From positions 1 to 54,723 of the forward strand of contig JAHDHL010000025.1 of NCBI GenBank assembly GCA_020631355.1: 54,723 nt of DNA, given 5' to 3'. The notes beneath the pieces were generated by a model that was not told where the DNA came from, searched no databases, and was given only the letters and a program-made list of their open reading frames with translations. A program made the translations under genes and the position numbers. Positions 35,414 to 44,919 of the stretch are shown here, piece by piece (within the stretch, counting starts at the first letter, position 1; each line of letters opens with the position of its first letter). Source of the DNA: Saprospiraceae bacterium (GTDB lineage Bacteria; Bacteroidota; Bacteroidia; Chitinophagales; Saprospiraceae).

Positions 35414-36160
35414 TCACTCCGCATTGTTTTGTCCACTGATCCATTCCAATATTTCCTCGGATTCCTTGGCCTTGTAGGTCGTTTCCATTGCACTCAATTC
35501 ATGTAGCTTCCCTCCTGCCCTATTGTAATCTTCCATTTTACAATATAACAATGCGCTATACCACAGTACCTGTCCACCAAACTTGAAATCCATTGTTTCC
35601 ATATTGGATAATTCGTTCAAGGCAGCTGATGTCTTATCCTGATTCAACAGGCTCATCGCATAATAAAACCGGTATTCCAAGAGAGAATCCGCAGACCATA
35701 ATTCCTTGAATCCATTTTCGGACGCTACATACTGACTATTATCATACAACATCAGGATACTATCCAAACCATTCGTTCCCTCATCTCCCCGTGAGGCAGG
35801 TGCCAATGCATTAGGATAAGGCTCGAAATAAGTCGCATAAATATCTTCCGGCTCATCCGAAGCCGATGTATCCGACTGTAAAAAAGTATACAGGAATAAT
35901 ACGACAACCAAAACCAAGAATCCAAGCCATATCCATTTGAACATCCCTCGGTTCGATTGGCCATATTGGTCCTCTATCCCTTGCAACTCTTTCCTGAGTC
36001 CCTCCTCCTCCATGATGGTAATCGCCATCCTGACATTCTGGGCTTCTTCCCATTCCGCACGGAAAGCCTCGTCCGTCTCCAATCGTTGTCGGAACAACTC
36101 CTTTTGTTCTTCATTCCACCGGCCCGATAGGGCCAACGATATTAATTCTTCATTTTCCAT
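35414..36160 (-). CDS. Anti-sigma-type membrane protein with periplasmic helical repeats
   Basis: This 248-residue protein has a cytoplasmic N-terminal part (1-70) with ALSGRWNEEQKELFRQRLETDEAFRAEWEE, the helical pattern seen in Bacteroidota anti-sigma factors. A single membrane helix follows (~74-94, FKWIWLGFLVLVVVLFLYTF). The periplasmic part (~100-248) has TPR-like helices (YRFYYAMSLLNQDKTSAALNELSN, WYSALLYCKMEDYNRAGGKLHELSAM). It overlaps the sigma factor gene by 11 bases, so the two are made together. The expected role is to hold the sigma factor at the membrane until an envelope signal releases it. Confidence 0.8.
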   Translation of the reverse strand: MENEELISLALSGRWNEEQKELFRQRLETDEAFRAEWEEAQNVRMAITIMEEEGLRKELQGIEDQYGQSNRGMFKWIWLGFLVLVVVLFLYTFLQSDTSASDEPEDIYATYFEPYPNALAPASRGDEGTNGLDSILMLYDNSQYVASENGFKELWSADSLLEYRFYYAMSLLNQDKTSAALNELSNMETMDFKFGGQVLWYSALLYCKMEDYNRAGGKLHELSAMETTYKAKESEEILEWISGQNNAE

Positions 36161-36686
36161 TACGCATCAATTCTCTGAGTTTCTTCAAGCACCTCGACTT
36201 TTGGGCCTTGACCGTATTCTCATCTTTCCAGTGAGATATTTCCACTATTTCCTTATTCGATAATCCCCGATAATAGAACAATTTCAATATTTCCTGGCAT
36301 CGGATTCCCAATTCACCGAATTTCCTTGAAAGCCTAATCTGCCATTCCGTAGGTGAATCATCAGGTTCATTCCATGCTGTTTCGGGTACAGTATCGGTTG
36401 GCATCCATTTGCCTTTTTCCCTTAATAATTCATACATCTTGTACTTCGCAATACTGAATAAATATGTTTTGATACTTCCCTTTTCCAGTACCAATTGATT
36501 CCTTTCAAAATTCTTGAATAATGCAATATTCGCATCTTGGTATATATCCAGTATATCATCATCGGATACGTTCCACTTGCGAGCATAATTCAGGAAACTT
36601 TCCCTGTATTGGGTATAAACCCAACGGAATGCAGAACGGTCACCCGCCCTCAATCGACCTTGCAGTTCCAGTTCCTGTTCTGTCAT
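36150..36686 (-). CDS. ECF-type RNA polymerase sigma factor
   Basis: This 178-residue sigma-70-family protein has region 2 at ~10-85, with FRWVYTQYRESFLNYARKW, DDDILDIYQDANIALFKNFER and IKTYLFSIAKYKMYELLRE. Region 4 is at ~120-175, with RCQEILKLFYYRGLSNKEIVEIS and ENTVKAQKSRCLKKLRELM. The length is typical of ECF sigma factors. The start ATG is supported by a perfect AAAGGAG site 7 bases upstream. It is co-transcribed with its membrane anti-sigma factor and lies back to back with the OmpA-hemopexin-CHAT genes, which are its natural targets by position. Confidence 0.92.
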   Translation of the reverse strand: MTEQELELQGRLRAGDRSAFRWVYTQYRESFLNYARKWNVSDDDILDIYQDANIALFKNFERNQLVLEKGSIKTYLFSIAKYKMYELLREKGKWMPTDTVPETAWNEPDDSPTEWQIRLSRKFGELGIRCQEILKLFYYRGLSNKEIVEISHWKDENTVKAQKSRCLKKLRELMRNGK

Positions 36687-36693
36687 TTGGTAT

Positions 36694-36700
36694 CTCCTTT
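36694..36700 (-). promoter_or_regulatory. Strong Shine-Dalgarno site of the ECF sigma gene
   Basis: AAAGGAG (minus strand) sits 7 bases before the ATG at 36686. Most genes in this window have no clear Shine-Dalgarno site, as is common in Bacteroidota, so this one stands out and fixes the start. Two GTTAAC copies (36710-36715 and 36742-36747) lie farther up in the divergent region and could mark regulatory sites. Confidence 0.6.
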
Positions 36701-36810
36701 AGGAATAAAGTTAACAATTAGCATCATTTTTTTCTTCGGGTGTTAACCTTTCCAATTCCTATCACACTCAATGATAGAACCCCGCATTTATAAATCAAAA
36801 AATTATCATC

Positions 36811-37755
36811 ATGAAAATCAAAATGGCCTTTTGGCTTATCGTATTCCTAGGAAGCAACTCATTTATTTGGTCTCAGGACATAGATGGTTCCAGTGATTAT
36901 GAGGGTATAGATAGGATACCCAGCAGTTGGATTAAGCATTATGATGTGCAAGAATTCGACAGGTATTCAATTGCTACGACACCTCAAAAAAATCATTCCG
37001 AAACACTGGAAAACAAAAAGGATGTTGAGGGAAAAATCACTAGGATTGCCTATTCATTACCCTATGGGAAACAATCCCCATTCAGCATTTACAGAAATTA
37101 CCAAAATGCATTACAAAGCCATAAGGGGACAACACTCTTTTCATGTTATGGTAATGAATGTAATAATGGTGCGTATTTGCGTTCAGCTATCGGAAATAGT
37201 GGCATATCACTCCATAGTAGTGCTGATTACGATGAGGATTTCGGCTATTATGCCTATGAATATTCCAAGGATGGGACCCAGTATTTCATCATCGTTATGA
37301 CCGGACAGTTTTCCTACGAAAAAAGCCTTTCCTACGAGATACATATCATTGAAGTCAAGGAAATGGAACAGGTCATCACACTTGATTATATAGCATCCGC
37401 CTTGGATGAAGAAGGTAGGATGGCATTCTATGATATCCAGTTTCGTACAGGTTCATCGGAATTGCTTCCTGATGCCCAGAATAGTATCGCATTCATTGCC
37501 CAATATCTCAAGGAAAATCCAAGTAAGAAGATTTATGTTGTAGGCCATACCGACAATACGGGAAGCCATTCGAACAATATGGATTTATCACAAAAAAGGG
37601 CGGAGGCAGTCGTTCGGTCCCTTACAAGTCAATATGGTATTCCAAGTCATCAATTGCAAGCAGAAGGAGTAGGCCCACTGGCTCCCGTGGCAACCAATGC
37701 CACGGATAAAGGCAGGCAAAAGAATAGACGGGTAGAAGTTGTAATCAAAAATTAG
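36811..37755 (+). CDS. OmpA-family outer-membrane protein (peptidoglycan-binding C terminus)
   Basis: This 314-residue protein has a signal peptide at 1-22 (FWLIVFLGSNSFIWSQ). A middle part of ~170 residues without a recognised family (IPSSWIKHYDVQEFDRYSIA, FSCYGNECNNGAYLR) follows. The C-terminal OmpA domain begins at ~205 with IQFRTGSSELLPDAQ. It carries VVGHTDNTGSHSNNMDLSQKRAEAVVRSL and ends with KGRQKNRRVEVVI. The domain binds peptidoglycan and anchors the outer membrane. The gene is the first of the plus-strand unit opposite the ECF sigma gene, with 124 bases between the two starts. Confidence 0.88.
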   Translation: MKIKMAFWLIVFLGSNSFIWSQDIDGSSDYEGIDRIPSSWIKHYDVQEFDRYSIATTPQKNHSETLENKKDVEGKITRIAYSLPYGKQSPFSIYRNYQNALQSHKGTTLFSCYGNECNNGAYLRSAIGNSGISLHSSADYDEDFGYYAYEYSKDGTQYFIIVMTGQFSYEKSLSYEIHIIEVKEMEQVITLDYIASALDEEGRMAFYDIQFRTGSSELLPDAQNSIAFIAQYLKENPSKKIYVVGHTDNTGSHSNNMDLSQKRAEAVVRSLTSQYGIPSHQLQAEGVGPLAPVATNATDKGRQKNRRVEVVIKN

Positions 37756-37825
37756 GACCCACACCGTAACACCATAAACCTACTTCCTATCAAGTGATAG
37801 AATAAATGATTAAAAAGAAAAATGT

Positions 37826-38443
37826 ATGAAGAATCCATTAATATTAATGATTATCGGTTGGTTCTGGATATCATGTAATCCATCCTCCGACTCCAATGAC
37901 ACCCAGCAATCAATTCCCCATTCCCAATCCTCTGAAATGAGAAAGGATTTCCAAATTAAAATGGAAATTTTAGAGGGAAAACTTAAGGGAACATATCTAC
38001 TTGAACTCAATCCGGAGCAAATCCTAAGTAACGTAGCCATCTCCGAGGAAGATGATTATTCTAATTTGAATGCCAACAATCTTATTTCGAAGAATGATTT
38101 GATGTTGGAATCCCTGACAAGGACATTCAGCGGTAAAATCACGAATGGGTCGCACGATTCCTATATGACAGATAACAACAAATGTGGAACCATCACTTTC
38201 AGGGATGATGATCTATCCAGAGGATTCTGGAAAGCAAGGGGTGAGTTCAAGGGTTGTACAGGAATCAACATCAATAAAGCAAGTGATTGGAAAGAGGCTA
38301 CCGTACAAAGAAAACGAAGCGTCGAAGGTTCATTCAAGGATGAGGTGACTTTCGAATTCAGTGATAAGGATGGTAACACCCAAACAGCGTCCACTCCCGT
38401 TAGCATCAGTTTCGTTGCCAGACAAAGTGAAATCAAAAAATAA
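37826..38443 (+). CDS. Lipoprotein of unknown function
   Basis: This 205-residue protein has a lipoprotein signal peptide ending WFWISC (Cys17). A polar linker follows (residues ~18-45, rich in S, D, N and Q). The mature part is strand-rich, with MEILEGKLKGTYLLELNPEQIL, KITNGSHDSYM and GTITFRDDDLSRGFWKARGEFKGCTG. No family is recognised. It follows the OmpA-like gene by 70 bases and precedes the hemopexin-lipase gene by 36, so it is probably part of the same surface unit. Confidence 0.7.
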   Translation: MKNPLILMIIGWFWISCNPSSDSNDTQQSIPHSQSSEMRKDFQIKMEILEGKLKGTYLLELNPEQILSNVAISEEDDYSNLNANNLISKNDLMLESLTRTFSGKITNGSHDSYMTDNNKCGTITFRDDDLSRGFWKARGEFKGCTGININKASDWKEATVQRKRSVEGSFKDEVTFEFSDKDGNTQTASTPVSISFVARQSEIKK

Positions 38444-38479
38444 CCATTCATTACTCCATTCCACCAAATTCAAAATACC

Positions 38480-41311
38480 ATGAAACGTATCATATTCATC
38501 GCTTTTCTAATCTTGGATATTCTTCCAATATCACAGGCCCAATGCCGGCTGGATGCAGCAACACAAGGAGATGATGGTGCCATTTATTTTTTCCAAGGTG
38601 ATTCCTACTACAGGTATAGCGAAAGAAACAAAACATCCGCAGAAAGATATCTGATTCAGGATAAGAATAAATGGGGCGCATTACCCTACACCAATTTTGA
38701 TGCAGTAACCCGTTTATACCAAAACAACAAATACTATTTCTACAAGGAAAAACAAGTTGTCCGTTATGATTTCAAACTTAGGAAAAAGGATAACGGTTAC
38801 CCCAAGGATATAGGTATAATGGGCGACGGCATTCCACCACAACCTGATGCCATTGCCAATATTGACAATGAGACTTTGTATTTTTTCAAGGACAAGGAAG
38901 TACATATTTATTCGCGTAAGCAAAGAAAAATCAAGGAAGTAAAAGCCTTACATGATGTATTTGAGGGACTTCCCAATCAGGCTCCGGATGCAGCTTTCTT
39001 CAGCTATTATTCCTCTAAGAAATTATTCCTCATCTATGGTAATCAGATATATCGCTTCACCAACAATAAACTCGATGATGGATTTCCAAAACGCATTGAC
39101 CTTGTCTTTAGCGGACTGGTACCCAAAGGGTGTGAGGGAATAGGATTCCTAGACCCCAACCCAACAAACACTGGAACACTAACCATCGGAGAACAACCCC
39201 AACTGACGCCCATTCATGCATTGCCTCAGACCTATCCATTTCATCAAGACAAACCCAAGGTTGCCATTCTGATACATGGTATCACACCAGACCCCAAAAC
39301 AGAGAATGGAAAGAAGCAAAAGGTTGGTCGGCATCAACATCCCCAATTCTATTGGGGGTTCGACTTCATCAGATTATTACTGGGCTCGCCCATAGACCAG
39401 ACGCCTGAAGCCTTGGTTCAGACAAACAACGGACTCCGGCCCTTTGGGTTTTCCCAAGTCAAATGGGCAGACCACAGAAAAAGCATCATTCCCCAACATA
39501 TCAATACCTCAGCAGCCCTTTTGATTTCCAATGGCAGGGATAGAAAACTGGATGTCATGGTAACTTACAGGGATGGTAGTGATTATGCCCAGGAACAACT
39601 CATACAAACCATCGACCAAATCTATGATTCGTACCAATCCCAATACGGACAACTCGCAGCGGAAAAGCAACCCCAAATCTATTTGATAGCGCATAGTTTT
39701 GGGGGGATTCTGTCCCGTATCATCCTTTCGGAAGAAGCGTATAAGCAATTCCCGAAACTGGATGAGGAAAAGATAAAAAAAGCCCGATTCATCAGGGACC
39801 GGACAGTTTCCCTAACCACACTTTCCACTCCCCATCAGGCGAGTCCACTCATCAATGATTCCAAGAAAAAATCAGAGGACTTACTAAAGCTTGCCCATCG
39901 GGTAGAACAAATGGATGGTCAAATCACATTGGATAACTTTGACATCAAAATTCCGACAGGAGGATTGAATCAATCCCTTGCTTCCATGATTCGGTCATTC
40001 GAGCAGGAATGGATTGAGGGTTCAAGAAAATGTATACAGAGTATGTCTGCCATGGATGACCTCAACGAATGGCTACAACCCCAATTCGCCCTGAGGAGTG
40101 ACGGACAACTCATTCCCATTTATACCTTATCCGGAAGCAATCCCGGACATGTTTTCTTTCTCTCCCCAAGGCCAGCCGTCAGAGCGCAACAATTCTCGCT
40201 ACTGGGCATTCCCTTGGGAAGATTGGATCTGAACAGTAATAACTTCACTGACCTATTGGGGGTCAAGGACATGGGTTATGATAAGACCTGTAAGGAAAGT
40301 GCATTATTGGCTTTCCTAGAGTTGGGAAGCAAGAACCTACTTGATTTTCCCAAGGGGAGTTGGGAGCAAGTCTATCCGGGATTTAAGGATGGGGATAAAT
40401 TCACCAATCCTCTGTATTCAAAAGAATTTTTCAGTACCTCAAAATTCAATTTCATCAATGAATGGCCACTCTATGGAGCATTGACCTATCCCGGAATAGA
40501 TTTCCCATATCAATCAGATGGATACTTTGATTCCGATGGTTTCGTAGGATTTGAATCGGGCCATGGCCTCAAGTTAGGAACGGATGAAATCGCCTATTTT
40601 GCCAATTACAAAACCTACACGTTGGATGGTAAGAACAAGAATGGTTCATGGTACAGAATCCTAGGAGACCGATATGGCCAATCATTCCCTTGGGATTATG
40701 ATAACCATAGGAGTATTTGCTTCAATCCCGGAAATGCGGCATTCATCAAGAATTATATACTTCAACAAGGTCATCTGATCTCAAACGGTAAATGGAGTAC
40801 TTGGAACAATACATCCTCGGAAACTTCGCTGTCCACGAAAAAACTTGTGGTCAAAATCACAACCATTAAGAATCTCTCTCCTGATGGCGATATTGATGGT
40901 GGACTTTTTGAAAATGACCGCAAGGCTGATTTTTATCCTTATGTGAAGATAGGTGCCGAACCGCTCCGACTAGGTGGGAATTCCGTAATTAATAAGAATT
41001 ATATTGCCAGTAAGGACTTTAAGGCAGGTAAGGATTATATCTGGAAAGTAGAAAGTTCCGATATTCGGAATGGAACACTCATTCCCGTCCTTATCCGCAT
41101 CATGGACTATGATGAGGATGGTCAGGGTAAGAATGATGTATGTGGTGCCGGTCGCCTACCCTATCAGAATGATATCATCGTTTATGTGGATATTCAAAAT
41201 GAAAGATTGTACGGTGATGCGGAGGGTGAATTGGGCATTACCCACGAGGTATTCGGACATCCTAATAATGCCAATCGGGTACGCACAAAATTCAAGATTG
41301 AAATCAAATGA
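38480..41311 (+). CDS. Secreted hemopexin-repeat/lipase-like hydrolase with a C-terminal C2-like domain
   Basis: This 943-residue protein has a signal peptide at 1-20 (IIFIAFLILDILPISQAQ). Residues ~24-220 form hemopexin-type blades (AIYFFQGDSYYRYSE, TLYFFKDKEVHIYS, KLFLIYGNQIYRFTN, each followed by G-x-P-K-x-I). Residues ~250-640 are an alpha/beta hydrolase. The strand and oxyanion motif is VAILIHGI and the nucleophile elbow is AHSFGG (Ser near 406). TTLSTPHQASPL, as in lipases and PGAP1-like esterases, follows. Residues ~795-943 look like a calcium-binding C2-type sandwich (KLVVKITTIKNLSPDGD, VLIRIMDYDEDGQGKNDVCG). Its stop overlaps the CHAT gene start (ATGA). The likely role is an exported esterase or phospholipase that binds surfaces; substrate unknown. 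Confidence 0.75.
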   Translation: MKRIIFIAFLILDILPISQAQCRLDAATQGDDGAIYFFQGDSYYRYSERNKTSAERYLIQDKNKWGALPYTNFDAVTRLYQNNKYYFYKEKQVVRYDFKLRKKDNGYPKDIGIMGDGIPPQPDAIANIDNETLYFFKDKEVHIYSRKQRKIKEVKALHDVFEGLPNQAPDAAFFSYYSSKKLFLIYGNQIYRFTNNKLDDGFPKRIDLVFSGLVPKGCEGIGFLDPNPTNTGTLTIGEQPQLTPIHALPQTYPFHQDKPKVAILIHGITPDPKTENGKKQKVGRHQHPQFYWGFDFIRLLLGSPIDQTPEALVQTNNGLRPFGFSQVKWADHRKSIIPQHINTSAALLISNGRDRKLDVMVTYRDGSDYAQEQLIQTIDQIYDSYQSQYGQLAAEKQPQIYLIAHSFGGILSRIILSEEAYKQFPKLDEEKIKKARFIRDRTVSLTTLSTPHQASPLINDSKKKSEDLLKLAHRVEQMDGQITLDNFDIKIPTGGLNQSLASMIRSFEQEWIEGSRKCIQSMSAMDDLNEWLQPQFALRSDGQLIPIYTLSGSNPGHVFFLSPRPAVRAQQFSLLGIPLGRLDLNSNNFTDLLGVKDMGYDKTCKESALLAFLELGSKNLLDFPKGSWEQVYPGFKDGDKFTNPLYSKEFFSTSKFNFINEWPLYGALTYPGIDFPYQSDGYFDSDGFVGFESGHGLKLGTDEIAYFANYKTYTLDGKNKNGSWYRILGDRYGQSFPWDYDNHRSICFNPGNAAFIKNYILQQGHLISNGKWSTWNNTSSETSLSTKKLVVKITTIKNLSPDGDIDGGLFENDRKADFYPYVKIGAEPLRLGGNSVINKNYIASKDFKAGKDYIWKVESSDIRNGTLIPVLIRIMDYDEDGQGKNDVCGAGRLPYQNDIIVYVDIQNERLYGDAEGELGITHEVFGHPNNANRVRTKFKIEIK

Positions 41312-44064
41312 AAATCAAATGGATTCATATCCTGCTCCTAATCTCTTGCCATGTCCGGATGGGAATGGCCCAAACCCATCATCCCGAATGGGACAGTCTG
41401 TATCAGACTTGTACGGTTTGGTATGATAAAGGGGAATACGAAACAAGTATCGAATTAGCGGAAAAAACCATTCCGCAAATCCAAGGCAACAGACTGGTTG
41501 ATAGCCTTTACCTTTCCCGGTTCCATTGGGCGAAAGCCAATGCATTGAGAGAATTGTATCGGAATGAGGAAGCCAGTGAATATTATGAATCCGCAATCGG
41601 CTTTTCTCCTAAGCATGCATTAGGCTCAAGGGATTTGGGATGCATCCTATTTGATAGGGCTTTTGTCGAATATGAGCAGGAAGCATACATACAATCCTAT
41701 GCCACTGTACAGAAAGCGGAGGTTATCCTTTCTACTATTCCTAATACCAATTATGATTATTTGCTTTCCATTTATGGGGATTTGGTTGGTACTTCCAGTG
41801 AATTCGGGTTTTATGATGATGCCAGGCAATACCTCAAAAAAGGGGAGGCATTATACCAAAAAGTCAAGCAGATTCCTGCCATCCGCAATTCAGAGGATTG
41901 GGTGGATAAGGATGCTATCTATCATTATAAGGCCATATACCTTTATTCTTATACCAAGGATGAATCGGCATTATTAAATAGAATGGATGCTTTCGAGAAG
42001 CTGAAAACCAAGCGGCAACTCAATGCTTATGAGCAACGGCTCTTTGCCATTTGTCTGAACCTTGTGGGAGATCATTTTATCAATACGTACAAACAACATC
42101 CACCTCAGGTACGCAAGGGACTGCAATATTTGAAGAAAGCCATGAATGCATTGGACAAGGAGACATATCCGGATAATTATGCCCAGTTTTTCTTCAATAA
42201 ACTGAAAGCCTATGCTTGGTTAGGACAAACCCGGAGAGCCAATGACATGTTGGATGAATTATTCGCCATGGTGGAATCAGATGACTACCGCATTCCTTTC
42301 TTTCATGCCATGCGGGCACAGATTCACCAGCAATCCAAGGATTATGAATCATTCAGAACTGCACTTTTCCAAATGATTCAGTCCGCACATCGGGGAAAGG
42401 AAATTTTGAAAAAGGACTATTCCAATTTTCAGTCGGGTTCCTACATGAATGAGATTATCCTCATCATTGATATGGCTGACCTACTCCAAACAGCATTCAC
42501 CAATAAGAATGGTGTCCAAGAAGATGCCCTGAACTTATATCTATTGGCATTAAGACAATTCAGGACAGTCTATCAAGGCAAGGGATTGAATAGGGAGTTG
42601 CGCTCTGTTTACCAAAGGGCCATCAGGGGTATCATCGAGACACAGAAAGGATCGGGTCATATCCGAATGCCCCAAAGAGACATCCTGAATCAATTGGAAC
42701 ATATCGAAAGCAGATTGGTTTGGGATGAATTCATTGCCAATCGGGTACAGAATCAAAAGCTGCTGATTCCGGATTCACTTATCAGGAAAGAAGCCGCTAT
42801 CCGTAGTAATATTACCCAATTACTCCGGTCAGGAGCAGATGAGTTGGCCCTATTCGAAATGGAAGAACAATTAAGAAAACACCTCGACCATATCGAGGAG
42901 GCATACCCTTTACATGCGATGTTCACCCATGAGGGGTTTGATGTATCACAACTTCAGCAAAAGATTTCTCCAAGCACCATCATCCTTCGATATGCCCAAT
43001 TGGATTCGAGCCTTTACTTATTCATTATCCGCAAGGATAAGATAGAAATCAAAGCCTTGGATACGGCTTTCATCCGTTCTTGGGTCGATAATTGGAATCC
43101 TAGGTCATTCCATACTATAGAAACCAACCAGCGACAGGTATTCACCAAACAATTGATTCCCTTGGATATTAGCGATTATCAGCAACTCATCATTATCCCA
43201 ACCGAATCCATTCATCACATTCCATTTGGAATACTTTGGAATCAGGAGGGGATATTATTGGAACAACATGCCATACAATATGCATCTCATTTGAATTTCA
43301 TTTATCCTCCCAGCACCTTGAGGAGTACCCGTACCAGAAAATTATTCTTTGCGCCCGAATATCATTCCGAAGCCATTAAATCCATTGGTTATCGCAACGG
43401 GCAACGCAACATTGAGGGTGCAAAAAAGGAATCCGAATGGTTGGCGAGGCATTATTCGGGAGAACTCTTTTCGGGTTTACAGGCCAATAAGAAACAATTC
43501 TTAAGTACAGCACCGGAAGCACAGATATTACACCTTTCCATGCATGGTTTTTTCAATAAGAATATTCCGGGATTAAGTTATCTGATGTTCGGGGATGACG
43601 AATCAGAAAAGTTATATCTAGAGGAATTATATGGTATGGACATGAATGCGGATATGGCTGTTTTGAGTGCCTGTAATACTGGATTGGGAACAGAAAACGA
43701 ATTCGAGGGAATCATCTCTTTGAACCGTGCATTCAACTATGCGGGCGTATCCTCCACAATAGCCAGTCTATGGGAAGTACCGGATGAATCCACACGGAAA
43801 ATCATGCAGTCATTCTATCAATATCTCGACCAAGGAATCACAAAAAGTGAAGCCCTAAGAAAAGCCAAGCTCGAATATCTGGACAATACGGATGATCCCA
43901 ATTTCAGGGAGCCCTATCACTGGGCCGGATTCGTGGTCTATGGAGAAAACCGACCTGTCGAACTCATTTCCAATACCAAGAAAAAAGATTGGTGGATATT
44001 CCCGTTAGTTTTCATTCCCATTCTAATGGGCTTCCTATTTCTCCTAAGGAAAAACAGGAATTAA
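41308..44064 (+). CDS. CHAT-domain protease with TPR repeats, exported and membrane-anchored
   Basis: This 918-residue protein has a signal peptide at 1-22 (WIHILLLISCHVRMGMAQ). Helical TPR-like repeats run over ~25-450, and a helical spacer follows. The CHAT domain (caspase-like, clan CD) is at ~590-885. Its catalytic pair is His746 in LHLSMHGFF and Cys789 in VLSACNTGLG, followed by SLWEVPDESTRKIM and YHWAGFVVYG. A C-terminal membrane helix (~893-912, WWIFPLVFIPILMGFLFLL) ends in RKNRN. The start overlaps the lipase stop by 4 bases, so translation is coupled. The CHAT domain should lie in the periplasm. Most characterised CHAT proteases act in the cytoplasm, so the target here is open. Confidence 0.88.
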   Translation: MKIKWIHILLLISCHVRMGMAQTHHPEWDSLYQTCTVWYDKGEYETSIELAEKTIPQIQGNRLVDSLYLSRFHWAKANALRELYRNEEASEYYESAIGFSPKHALGSRDLGCILFDRAFVEYEQEAYIQSYATVQKAEVILSTIPNTNYDYLLSIYGDLVGTSSEFGFYDDARQYLKKGEALYQKVKQIPAIRNSEDWVDKDAIYHYKAIYLYSYTKDESALLNRMDAFEKLKTKRQLNAYEQRLFAICLNLVGDHFINTYKQHPPQVRKGLQYLKKAMNALDKETYPDNYAQFFFNKLKAYAWLGQTRRANDMLDELFAMVESDDYRIPFFHAMRAQIHQQSKDYESFRTALFQMIQSAHRGKEILKKDYSNFQSGSYMNEIILIIDMADLLQTAFTNKNGVQEDALNLYLLALRQFRTVYQGKGLNRELRSVYQRAIRGIIETQKGSGHIRMPQRDILNQLEHIESRLVWDEFIANRVQNQKLLIPDSLIRKEAAIRSNITQLLRSGADELALFEMEEQLRKHLDHIEEAYPLHAMFTHEGFDVSQLQQKISPSTIILRYAQLDSSLYLFIIRKDKIEIKALDTAFIRSWVDNWNPRSFHTIETNQRQVFTKQLIPLDISDYQQLIIIPTESIHHIPFGILWNQEGILLEQHAIQYASHLNFIYPPSTLRSTRTRKLFFAPEYHSEAIKSIGYRNGQRNIEGAKKESEWLARHYSGELFSGLQANKKQFLSTAPEAQILHLSMHGFFNKNIPGLSYLMFGDDESEKLYLEELYGMDMNADMAVLSACNTGLGTENEFEGIISLNRAFNYAGVSSTIASLWEVPDESTRKIMQSFYQYLDQGITKSEALRKAKLEYLDNTDDPNFREPYHWAGFVVYGENRPVELISNTKKKDWWIFPLVFIPILMGFLFLLRKNRN

Positions 44065-44121
44065 AACGAATTTACTATTATAATCTAACAGTTATCCTGC
44101 AGGTTAAGGGACAATTTTCGA

Positions 44122-44129
44122 TAAATTTG
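44122..44129 (+). promoter_or_regulatory. Candidate -7 element (TAnnTTTG type)
   Basis: TAAATTTG fits the Bacteroidota -7 consensus TAnnTTTG exactly and lies 46 bases before the methyltransferase start. A matching -33 TTG was not found at the proper distance, so this is only a partial promoter. Confidence 0.35.
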
Positions 44130-44175
44130 TATCTTCCACCCTACCAATACACCTATCTACTTTTAAACCAAAAAA

Positions 44176-44919
44176 ATGGGATTTTTCATCAACTACTACA
44201 ATGTGGTGAGTAATCTTATCAAGGATAAGCATTATACCACAGACAGGGCCAAAAGCCAAAGAGAAGCCAAGAAAACACTAAAGAGAACCTCCATTATCAA
44301 TTATCTGATTTCCTTTCTTAATCGTGAGATTACCTACTTGGAAATTGGTGTAAGAAATCCCAAGAATAATTTTGACCTGATACAGGCACAAACCAAATAC
44401 AGTGTGGACCCCGGCGTGGAATTCAAGGAGAATCCGGTTGATTTCCAAATGACCAGTGATGAATTTTTCTCGCAGTTGAGGTCCGGGAGTATCCTTTCCA
44501 AAGACCTGATATTCGATGTTATTTTTGTGGATGGTTTGCACTTGGCTGACCAAGTATATCGGGATATACAAAATGCATTCGATTTCCTGAAACCTGATGG
44601 TTTTGTCATCTTGCATGATTGCAATCCACCTACTGTCTGGCATGCTAGGGAGGAATATCGTTACAAACTCACTCCTGCAGAAGGATATTGGAATGGAACC
44701 ACTTGGAAAGCCTTTCTGAAGACCCGTTTCAATCCCGAAATCCAGTCTTGTTGTATCGATACGGATTGGGGCGTTGGCATTCTGTCGAAGCATCACCCCA
44801 TCGGAGATAGTATTCCTGAGGAAAATATATTCTTTGAGTATAAGGATATGTGTAATAATAGGAAACGATACCTGAATCTCATGGATTTCGAAACATTGAA
44901 AAAGAAATTGGAGTCGTAA
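44176..44919 (+). CDS. Class I SAM-dependent methyltransferase (Methyltransf_24-like)
   Basis: In this 247-residue protein, the SAM-binding motif I is YLEIGVRNPKNNF (~55-67). Motif II is KYSVDPGVEF. Later come VIFVDGLHLADQVYRD and GFVILHDCNPP (~133-160), which give the G-D-G-x-H...L-H-D type pattern of the Methyltransf_24 group often found with glycan or surface-molecule synthesis. No signal peptide or membrane helix is present. It is alone on this strand between the CHAT gene and a convergent lipoprotein gene whose stop abuts its own. Substrate unknown. Confidence 0.8.
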   Translation: MGFFINYYNVVSNLIKDKHYTTDRAKSQREAKKTLKRTSIINYLISFLNREITYLEIGVRNPKNNFDLIQAQTKYSVDPGVEFKENPVDFQMTSDEFFSQLRSGSILSKDLIFDVIFVDGLHLADQVYRDIQNAFDFLKPDGFVILHDCNPPTVWHAREEYRYKLTPAEGYWNGTTWKAFLKTRFNPEIQSCCIDTDWGVGILSKHHPIGDSIPEENIFFEYKDMCNNRKRYLNLMDFETLKKKLES

